Shown: positions 53,028 to 64,000 of the stretch, one piece after another | Numbering within the stretch: the first letter of the stretch is position 1 | Layout of the letters: the number at the start of each line of letters is the position of its first letter | Origin: Parascardovia denticolens DSM 10105 = JCM 12538 | GTDB taxonomy: Bacteria > Actinomycetota > Actinomycetes > Actinomycetales > Bifidobacteriaceae | DNA: 64,000 nt | Assembly (NCBI RefSeq): GCF_001042675.1 | Contig: NZ_AP012333.1 | Location: 1,550,001 to 1,614,000, forward strand | Reading direction: 5' to 3' | Notes under the pieces: generated by a model | What the model saw: the letters and a program-made list of their open reading frames with translations, nothing else | The model's database searches: none | What the model was told of the DNA's origin: nothing | Translations under genes and position numbers: made by a program

Positions 53028-53070
53028 GGGAAGCCAGCGCCCCTGAAGGCGCTGGCTTCCCTTAATTTTT
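53028..53070. terminator. Strong hairpin after rpoC
   Basis: 14-base arms gggaagccagcgcc (53028-53041) and ggcgctggcttccc (53048-53061) with a 6-base loop. The T-run (ttaatttttt) follows on the plus strand, while the rpoC transcript on the minus strand has only a weak U-stretch. It may still end rpoBC transcription. Confidence 0.7.
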
Positions 53071-53230
53071 TCCTCGGCCTGATCCAGACAAAAGCCTTGA
53101 TCAAGCCGGCAACCTCACCAATCAGGCTGAGTAATCAGGCTAAGCAATCAGACTGGCCACTCAGGTTGAGCGGCCCAATCGGCGAGGTGATTAACCGGCT
53201 AACCGACTGGCCGACTAGGCGGCTGATTGG

Positions 53231-57373
<4,143 letters not shown>

Positions 57374-57464
57374 TCTATGTCCTGTCTGTTGAAGTTTCTT
57401 TCTTACGATTTCTTATGGTCATGATGGCTTGATGCCATGCAGGCTTGATGGATCGGTCGGGGCC

Positions 57465-60400
57465 TTAAAAACTCGCGTTTTCAGAGGTGTCGATCGGTTC
57501 CACCGTGTCGTTGGCGGCCATGGAGGCGTCGGGGCGGGCCCCGATGTTGAAGCCGAGCTCATCGGTCTGGGATTGGGGATCGTCATCCTCTTCCTTCATA
57601 TCGATGGCCTGGCCTTCAGCGTTGAGCACTTCCACGTTCAGGGCCAGAGACTGCATTTCCTTCAAAAGCACCTTGAATGACTCAGGGATGCCGGCCGGAG
57701 GAAGGTTATCGCCTTTGACGATGGCTCCATAGGCGCGCACGCGACCGTCCACGTCGTCGGACTTGATGGTCATCATCTCGTGGAGGGTGTAGGCGGCGCC
57801 GTAAGCTTCCAGGGCCCACACCTCCATCTCGCCGAATCGCTGACCACCGAACTGGGCTTTACCGCCCAAAGGCTGCTGGGTGATCATGGAGTAAGGACCG
57901 GTGGAGCGGGCGTGGATCTTGTCGTCCACCAGGTGATGGAGCTTGAGCATATACATGTAGCCCACGGAAATCGGCTTGGGGAAGGGTTCTCCGGTACGGC
58001 CGTCGAAAAGCTGTGCCTTGCCGTCGTCGCCGACCAGGTAGTTGCCGTCGCGATCAGGCAGGGTGGTGTGCAGGAGGCCATGCATGGCGTCGGTCCGCAC
58101 GCCGTCGAAGACCGGGGTGGCTACATGGCTGCCCGCCTCGCCCTTTTCGGCTCCGGCGGGGATGTGCTTCTTCCACTCGGCTTCCAGATCGGGGTCGATG
58201 CTGATGTCCCAACCGGAATGAGCGATCCAGCCCAAATGAAGCTCCAGGACCTGGCCCAGGTTCATACGGGAAGGCACTCCCAAGGGGTTGAGCATGATGT
58301 CGATCGGAGTGCCGTCGGCCAGGAAGGGCATGTCTTCTTCCGGCAGGATCCGGGAGATGACGCCCTTGTTACCGTGGCGGCCGGAGAGCTTGTCGCCCTG
58401 GGTGATCTTACGATGCTGGGCGATGTAGACGCGGATCACCTGGTTGACGCCGGTGGGCAGCTCATCGCCTTCGTCCTCGGCCTGTTCCTTGGTCATGGAC
58501 TTGATGGAGATGACGGTGCCACGCTCGCCATGAGGCACGCGCAGGGAGGTGTCGCGCACTTCGCGACTCTTGGCCCCGAAGATGGCGCGCAGCAGACGCT
58601 CTTCCGGAGTCAGCTCGGTCTCGCCCTTCGGAGTGACCTTGCCGACCAGGATGTCACCGGCTTCCACTTCCGCGCCGACGCGGATGATGCCGTTTTCGTC
58701 CAAGTTGGCCACGGCGTCATCGGAGACGTTGGGCAGGTCGCGGGTGATTTCCTCCGCGCCCAGCTTGGTCTCGCGGGCGTCGATCTCGAACTCCTCAATA
58801 TGGATGGAGCTCAGGGTGTCATCGCGGACAAGGCGCTGGGAGATGATGACGGCGTCTTCGTAGTTGTAGCCGTTCCAAGGCATGAAGGCGACCAAGAGGT
58901 TCTTGCCCAAGGCCATCTCGCCCTCCTCGGTGGCGGGGCCATCGGCCAGGACGGAACCGGTTTCCACCCGTTCGCCCTTCTTGACGACCGGCACCTGGTT
59001 GTAGCAGGTCATCTGGTTGGAACGCTGGAACTTAGTCAGCTTGTAGGAGTTGCTGCTGCCGTCGTCGTTCATGGTGCGAATCAGGTCGGCGGAGACGTAG
59101 GTGACCACGCCATCCTTCTCAGCCAGGACCACGTCGCCGGAATCGACGGCCGCGGCCCATTCGCCGCCGGTCCCCACCAAGGGGCGCTCGGAACGGATCA
59201 GGGGGACGGCCTGACGCTGCATGTTGGCGCCCATCAGGGCTCGGTGGCCTTCGTCATGCTCCAGGAAGGGGATGAGGGAGGAACCGATGGAGACCATCTG
59301 GCGGGGAGAGACATCCATGTAATCCACGTCGGCCACGGGTACATCCTCCGCTTCCGCCTCGTCATCCCTGACCAAGGCGGACTTGGTGAGGAAGTGGCCT
59401 TCGGCGTCCAGCTCCTGGTTGGCCTGGGCGATCACGTGACCGTGTTCCTGATCGGCGGTCATGTAGACCACGTCGTTGGTCACCTGGTCCTCGACCACCT
59501 TGCGGTAAGGGGTCTCGATGAAACCGAAGGGGTTGATGCGGGCGAAGGTTGACAGGCAGCCGATCAGACCGATGTTGGGACCTTCAGGGGATTCGATCGG
59601 GCACATACGTCCGAAGTGGGAGGGGTGCACGTCTCGCACTTCCATGGAAGCGCGGTCGCGGGAAAGGCCGCCTGGGCCCAGGGCGGACAGACGACGCTTG
59701 TTGGTCACGGAGGCCAGCGGGTTGTTCTGATCCAGGAACTGCGAGAGCTGGGAGGTTCCGAAGAACTCCTTGATGGTGGCCGCCACCGGGCGGATATTCA
59801 GCAGGGACTGAGGGGTGATGGCCTCGGGATCCTGGGTGGTCATGCGTTCACGGGCCACACGTTCCATCCGGGACAGACCGGTGCGCAGCTGGGTCTGGAT
59901 GAGCTCGCCCACCTGACGGATGCGCCGGTTGCCGAAGTTGTCGATATCGTCGGTATCGACGGGCAGGTCCACTTCCTGGCCGTCGCGCTGGCCCTTGAAG
60001 CTGGTCTTGCCATCGTGCAGGGTGACCAGGTACTTCATGGTGGACAGGATGTCCTCCCGAGTCAGGCTGCGGTTCTGGTAGTCGGTGTCCAGGCCAAGCT
60101 TGCGGTTGATCTTGTAACGGCCGACGCGGGCCAGATCGTAACGCTTGGTGTTGAAGTAGAAGGACTCAAGCAGGTTGCGGCCGGCCTCGGGGGTGGCGGT
60201 GTCGCCAGGGCGGATCCGGCGGTAGAGCTCGATCAAGGCCTGATCCTGGCTGATTTCAGGCTCCTTGTTCAGGGCCTCCATGACCAGGGGATAGTCTTTG
60301 AATTCGTTGGCGATCTCCTCGCGGGACATGCCGATGGCTTGCAGGAAGACGATGGCGGACTGCTTGCGCTTGCGGTCGATGCGGACGCCCAAGACGTCAC

Positions 60401-61043
60401 GCTTGTCGATTTCCAGCTCCAGCCAGGCTCCGCGGGAGGGGATAATCTTGGCGTCGTAGACGTCCTTATCGGACGTCCGGTCGGAGGTGCGGCCGAAATA
60501 GACGCCGGGGGAACGCACCAACTGGGAGACGATCACACGCTCGGTGCCGCCGATGATGAAGGTGCCATGTTTGGTCATCAGGGGGAAGTCCCCCATGAAG
60601 ACGGTCTGGGACTTGATCTCGCCCGTGTCATAATTGGTGAACTCGGCGTTCACGTACAGAGGGGCGGAGTAAGTCTGGTCCTTATCGCGGCACTCCTGCA
60701 CGGTATGGCGGGACTCCTCGAAATAAGGGTCGGAGAAGGTCAGGGACATGGTCTGGGCGAAGTTCTCGATGGGGGAGATCTCATCGAAGACCTCCTGCAG
60801 ACCGGAGGTGTGATCCACGGTATAGGCGCCGTTCTTCTCATCCTCCGCCACGCGCTGGGCCCAGCGGTCATTGCCGATCAACCAATCGAAGCTGTTCGTC
60901 TGCACGCCCAAAAGATCGGGCACGGAGATAGGCTCACGAATGGATCCGAAATTGATGCGGTCACTTGCTTTACGAAGCTCAATGTCATGCTCGTCAGCGC
61001 GGGCGTAAGGAGCCATTGTGCTTTCTTGTTCTTTCGCAGCCAA
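57465..61043 (-). CDS. rpoB: RNA polymerase beta subunit
   Basis: The protein has 1192 residues from a TTG at 61043, which has AGGAATATCT before it; an ATG at 61016 ([10 protein letters not shown]) is an alternative with a weaker site. Core regions are complete, including [18 protein letters not shown] and [10 protein letters not shown], the [20 protein letters not shown] segment, and [20 protein letters not shown]. In the rifampicin pocket the sequence is [18 protein letters not shown]. coli His526 is Asn (residue about 446 here) and Ser522 is Ala; Gln513, Asp516 and Ser531 equivalents are unchanged. Asn at 526 is a known rifampicin-resistance change in other bacteria. Forms the operon head for rpoBC. 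Confidence 0.98.
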   Translation of the reverse strand: MAAKEQESTMAPYARADEHDIELRKASDRINFGSIREPISVPDLLGVQTNSFDWLIGNDRWAQRVAEDEKNGAYTVDHTSGLQEVFDEISPIENFAQTMSLTFSDPYFEESRHTVQECRDKDQTYSAPLYVNAEFTNYDTGEIKSQTVFMGDFPLMTKHGTFIIGGTERVIVSQLVRSPGVYFGRTSDRTSDKDVYDAKIIPSRGAWLELEIDKRDVLGVRIDRKRKQSAIVFLQAIGMSREEIANEFKDYPLVMEALNKEPEISQDQALIELYRRIRPGDTATPEAGRNLLESFYFNTKRYDLARVGRYKINRKLGLDTDYQNRSLTREDILSTMKYLVTLHDGKTSFKGQRDGQEVDLPVDTDDIDNFGNRRIRQVGELIQTQLRTGLSRMERVARERMTTQDPEAITPQSLLNIRPVAATIKEFFGTSQLSQFLDQNNPLASVTNKRRLSALGPGGLSRDRASMEVRDVHPSHFGRMCPIESPEGPNIGLIGCLSTFARINPFGFIETPYRKVVEDQVTNDVVYMTADQEHGHVIAQANQELDAEGHFLTKSALVRDDEAEAEDVPVADVDYMDVSPRQMVSIGSSLIPFLEHDEGHRALMGANMQRQAVPLIRSERPLVGTGGEWAAAVDSGDVVLAEKDGVVTYVSADLIRTMNDDGSSNSYKLTKFQRSNQMTCYNQVPVVKKGERVETGSVLADGPATEEGEMALGKNLLVAFMPWNGYNYEDAVIISQRLVRDDTLSSIHIEEFEIDARETKLGAEEITRDLPNVSDDAVANLDENGIIRVGAEVEAGDILVGKVTPKGETELTPEERLLRAIFGAKSREVRDTSLRVPHGERGTVISIKSMTKEQAEDEGDELPTGVNQVIRVYIAQHRKITQGDKLSGRHGNKGVISRILPEEDMPFLADGTPIDIMLNPLGVPSRMNLGQVLELHLGWIAHSGWDISIDPDLEAEWKKHIPAGAEKGEAGSHVATPVFDGVRTDAMHGLLHTTLPDRDGNYLVGDDGKAQLFDGRTGEPFPKPISVGYMYMLKLHHLVDDKIHARSTGPYSMITQQPLGGKAQFGGQRFGEMEVWALEAYGAAYTLHEMMTIKSDDVDGRVRAYGAIVKGDNLPPAGIPESFKVLLKEMQSLALNVEVLNAEGQAIDMKEEDDDPQSQTDELGFNIGARPDASMAANDTVEPIDTSENASF

Positions 61044-61099
61044 AGATATTCCTATCGTTTACTGTATGGTTCTTGAAACTACTTGCAAACGCAGGCGAT

Positions 61100-61149
61100 G
61101 TGCCGCTATATACATCATCGCGGGCGTCAGGGAGAGTGCCCGCTATATG
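61100..61149 (-). promoter_or_regulatory. Duplicated TATAGCGG-type element upstream of rpoB
   Basis: Near-identical words gtgccgctatata (from 61100) and gtgcccgctatatg (from 61136) lie 57-106 bases before the rpoB start. On the minus strand each contains a TATAG -10-like box, so they may be two tandem start sites or paired operator sites. Confidence 0.4.
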
Positions 61150-61271
61150 ACACTACTCAAAACTCCAACAGTCTAACGCCTGGCAGAGACATCCCAAGCC
61201 TGCAGCAAAACCGAAGAGGAACGTGGCATGGGTCGGCGGCCATGGCCATCGGCATTCGCGTATCTCCCAAC

Positions 61272-63161
61272 TCACACAGACGGCAAGCCCTTCATTCCCG
61301 CTTCATCACTGCATGCGTCAGCATCGTCGGGGCCACGCCCGGCTTTGATCTGCAACTCGAACAGATCCTGGAAAACCTTGCTATGCTCGCACAGGCTTTC
61401 GTAGGTGCCTTGATCGACTATCCGGCCGGCCTCGAACACATAAATCAAATCTGCGCTTTTCAAGGTCCAGGCCCGATGGGTCACCAAAATCGTTATGCGC
61501 CCTTGCTTGTGCCTCACCAGATTGCGTAAGATCTCCTCTTCGGACTGGGAGTCCACATTGCTGGTCGGTTCATCAAGAATCAGGACCGGAGCTTGAGCCG
61601 CCAACGCCCGGGCAAGGGTCAACCGTCGCCATTGCCCGCCGGAAACGTCCACGCCGCCCCACTGCGAGCCCAGCTGGGTATCGATCCCCTGCGGGAGCCC
61701 CTCCACGACCTCCTTCTGCCCGACCTGGTCCAAAGCATCCCACAGGACCCGGCTGTCCTCGATTTCGGAGACCTCCCCCTCCAGCGAAGCGAGATTCCGA
61801 ACCTTCCCCAAAGCCACGTTTGTCTGACGGTGAGTTCGAACCGGTTATAGTCTTGCACCATGACGCTCATATACGGTCGGCGAGAGAAGAAATCCATGCT
61901 CCCTAAATCCAAATTCCTCCCCTGAGGAGCCCCCTTCTCCCCCTCAAGAGTCAGGGTGATGGTGCCCTGCTCAGAAGCCAGCATACCGGTCAGCGCCTTC
62001 ACCGTCGTCGTCTTACCCGCCCCGTTCCGTCCGACAAAAGCCACGATCTGCCCTTTGCGCGCGTGTAGGGACACCCCTGAGACGCCCACGCGCCTTTCTT
62101 GGTCATAGAAAGCTGAAAGACCGTCCACATCCAGTCCGACGACCTTCGCCGGGGCGGCCGGATCAACCATCGAACCAGCGTGCGAGGAAGCCGCCGAGTC
62201 AGCATCAAGCATATGCAGGAAGCCGCTGATCGACACAGATGCGCGTATCATGTTCCCCAGTTCATAGCCTACGTCGCTGGTGGCGGAGATCCCTGAAAGC
62301 ACGCCGACCACGGTGCCGGCGACCATAGCCACCGACGCATGCGCATCGACCAAGGCGACCAAAGCGAAAATTATCAGCACCGCCGTCATGGCCGTGGCCG
62401 CCAAAGCCAAGAATAAATCAACCAGTTCCAGGCGGCGGGACATCCGCGACCGCCGACGGTAACCTTGGGAAGCCAGACCGGCGACATATCCTCCAGCATC
62501 ATCATGGGCCAACTCCACCGCTGGCTTTTCATAAGCAATATGTCTTCGAAATAGCGGGCCCGACGGGACACTTTCATGATCTTCGGCCACTGCGTCTGCT
62601 CCACATCGGCAAATATCATATATTCAATTACGCTGGGGAACAAGGAAAGCAAAACCAGAACCGCCGACACCCAGCTCGACCGCCAGATGGTCACCGTCAA
62701 GGAGATGCAGACGATCGCGGAGGAAACCAAAGATAAAAGGGAGAAGGCTTGCAGAGTCAAGCTTCCCGAACCAATGGCATCACGCGCTTGCCGCGCCTGG
62801 TCGCCGGTATCGGAATTCTCCAATTCTTTCGGTTCCTGATGATACAGATAAGAGTTGACGGCTTCGTTGCACCAGGTAGCCATGGGAATCTGAGCAAGCC
62901 TTTGCATGGAGAAACCGACGCTGTTCAACCCATATGAAGAGGCGACCATGATTCCGGTGACGATGGCCCAAGCCAAGGACGTGGCGAAGTCATGCCTCAT
63001 CAAAGCCTGGTCAGCTGGTTCACCAAGAGGACTTGCGCGCTGGGAATGAAAGCGACAAGGATACGAATGATGACGGTGACCGTCATGGAGACAGGGGCCG
63101 TACGAAAAGCAAGCCCTGTGCACCATACGATCGATCGGGCGACCTTGGCCAATCTTTTCAT
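61272..63161 (-). pseudogene. ABC exporter (fused permease-ATPase), three frameshifts
   Basis: The ATG at 63161 (AGGGGAGCGGCA upstream) begins MKRLAKVARSIVWCTG. The frame breaks near 63000 (after VLLVNQLTR, to resume at ALMRHDF), near 62515 (MKS to PAVELAHDD), and near 61820 (ELTVRQ to NVALGKVRN). Each break can be repaired by adding one base. Joined, the protein would have about 630 residues, normal for a half-size ABC exporter: six membrane helices, then Walker A VGRNGAGKTTT, signature VSGGQWRRL, and Walker B LILDEPTSNVD followed by TILVTHRA. The rest shows no decay, so either recent inactivation or sequence errors fit. It is probably a peptide or drug exporter. Confidence 0.88.
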
Positions 63162-63470
63162 TGCCGCTCCCCTGTCTGCCGTTCTAAAATCGGCTTGACG
63201 TTTTCATCTTCCCTACCAACTTATCATAGAATTCAGATTGATATTCATCCCCTAGGAAGGTCTTCGCATACGGCCAAAGGCGCTGCCACCTCATACCGAA
63301 GAATATCTAAGCCCGAACCTCCATGTCTGTCATATCCCCATGTCTGCCGTATCACCAGCCGATCGTATTCCCAGCCTGCCGCATTCCAAGCCTGCCGCAT
63401 CACATGGTCCAACTTGGCCAGAAGAGGGGGGGGGATGAAAAAAGCCATGAAAGAAACCTAAAGAAATGAA
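63162..63470. other. Gene-free stretch between the ABC pseudogene and the SDR gene
   Basis: No gene seen. It holds a direct repeat agcctgccgcat at 63373-63384 and 63389-63400 (period 16) in a GC-rich stretch and a run of nine G at 63426-63434. Confidence 0.5.
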
Positions 63471-63504
63471 GCAAAAAAGCGCCCCCGGAAAATCCAAGGG
63501 CGCT
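63471..63504 (-). terminator. Terminator of the short-chain dehydrogenase gene
   Basis: Arms agcgccc (63479-63485) and gggcgct (63498-63504) with a 12-base loop, followed on the minus strand by TTTTTTGC. It lies 45 bases after the stop. Confidence 0.85.
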
Positions 63505-63549
63505 CACGGGAAAGAAGGTCAACCGGACGGGGCCGGCCAGCCGGCTGAA

Positions 63550-64000
63550 TTAGACGTACTGCATGCCGCCGTCGACGATCATGGCTTGGCCGGTGATGTA
63601 ATCGGCCTTATCGGAGGCCAGGAAGGAGACCAGGTTGGCCACGTCGGCCGGGGTTTCCCCGCGGCCCAGGGCGATGCCTTTCATGGTTTCCTTCAACGAC
63701 TCCCCTACCGGCACATGGTTGATTTCGCCCAGCCGGCGATCGATCTCATCCCACATGGGGGTGAGGACGATTCCCGGGCAATAGGCGTTGACGGTGATCT
63801 GGTACTTGGCCAGCTCCTTGGCCGCGGTCTGGGTCAGGCCGCGTACGGCGAACTTGGAAGCGGAGTAGGCGGCCAGAGGGACGAAGCCTTCGTGCCCGGC
63901 GATGGACGAGGCGTTGATGATCTTGCCCTTGGTGCCCTGCTTGACCATCTGCTGGGCGGCCTCATACGTCCCGTAGAAGGCGCCTTTGATGTTGATGTCC
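63550..64000 (-). CDS. Short-chain dehydrogenase, acetoin/diacetyl-reductase-like (5' part beyond window)
   Basis: 150 residues are visible; the frame is open to the right edge and the N-terminal Rossmann half is missing. The visible part has DINIKGAFYGTYEAAQQMVK, the catalytic Ser in INASSIAGHEG, Tyr and Lys in AAYSASKFAVRGL, the CPGIVLTPMWDEID segment, and the end YITGQAMIVDGGMQYV. The last pattern is that of (S)-acetoin-forming diacetyl reductases/meso-butanediol dehydrogenases (ButA/BudC), though other SDRs are close. It would use NAD(H) in the cytoplasm to interconvert diacetyl, acetoin and butanediol. Confidence 0.88.
   Translation of the reverse strand, partial: DINIKGAFYGTYEAAQQMVKQGTKGKIINASSIAGHEGFVPLAAYSASKFAVRGLTQTAAKELAKYQITVNAYCPGIVLTPMWDEIDRRLGEINHVPVGESLKETMKGIALGRGETPADVANLVSFLASDKADYITGQAMIVDGGMQYV

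Larger units (their letters stand above)
52527..53230. other. Intergenic region before rpoC end, with repeats and no gene
   Basis: This 704-base stretch has no believable gene. From left to right it holds the promoter region of the aldo/keto reductase, a 23-bp perfect inverted repeat (52723-52801), a purine-only-like strand-biased tract (52802-52988), and the 14-bp hairpin after rpoC (53028-53061). The area at 53100-53230 has repeated ggctga/ggctaa words and no clear role. Confidence 0.6.

Noticed and set aside
52595-53104. 169-codon minus-strand frame in the rpoC intergenic region
   Set aside because: It reads through the 23-bp inverted repeat and the purine tract and gives low-complexity Phe/Ile/Pro-rich sequence.
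61083-61529. 148-codon plus-strand frame between rpoB and the ABC pseudogene
   Set aside because: Overlaps the conserved ATPase domain coding on the other strand and the rpoB leader; no family features.

Overview
The window comes from a high-GC Gram-positive bacterium, most likely a Bifidobacteriaceae member (Bifidobacterium or a close relative). Support: an ApuB-type amylase/pullulanase fusion, actinobacterial RpoB/RpoC and a PriA without Walker motifs, an EccC-type type VII secretion (T7SS) ATPase, a DivIVA-like coiled-coil protein, and two LAXTG-type (class E sortase) anchors. I cannot name the species. Most genes lie on the minus strand.

Layout. 1-6.7 kb: end of a T7SS locus (EccC ATPase, a WXG100-like protein, a small helical partner, and the N-terminus of a probable substrate cut by the window edge). 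6.9-13.2 kb: mtnN, pepC, a DivIVA-like coiled coil, a zinc-ribbon membrane protein and a LANTG surface protein. 13.4-26.2 kb: a Gram-positive type IV secretion (T4SS)/conjugation module (PcfB-like protein and VirD4-like coupling protein on plus; a VirB2/Maff2-like small membrane protein, VirB6-like, PrgI, VirB4 and a CHAP/transglycosylase hydrolase on minus). It has no relaxase or integrase here, and it carries a tandemly duplicated lipoprotein gene whose copies travel with decaying 5' pieces of the virB6-like gene. 26.6-29.2 kb: pcp (catalytic His replaced), pgeF, aldo/keto reductase. 29.3-33.4 kb: a six-gene operon with three paralogous DUF1310-like membrane proteins, a lipase with an N-terminal catalytic domain and C-terminal helical domain, and two small proteins. 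This resembles a T7SS lipase-toxin locus of reversed domain order with candidate immunity proteins and partners. 33.6-37.6 kb: plus-strand operon of oxidoreductase, MarR regulator and an osmoprotectant-type ABC importer. 37.8-43.5 kb: apuB, with its cell-wall sorting signal out of frame after a seven-C run. 44-53 kb: DNA glycosylase, rsmB-fmt-priA-metK-rpoZ, aldo/keto reductase, and a structured intergenic region. 53.2-61 kb: rpoC and rpoB, with Asn at the rifampicin-region position equivalent to E. coli His526. 61.3-63.2 kb: an ABC exporter broken by three frameshifts. The right edge is a partial short-chain dehydrogenase.

How it fits together: the EccC system at the left edge could export the lipase of the 30-kb locus, which would make the window a T7SS machine plus a remote effector/immunity island, separated by a T4SS module. 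This link is inference. The best leads are the lipase locus, the lipoprotein/virB6 tandem array, the apuB homopolymer frameshift and the RpoB substitution.
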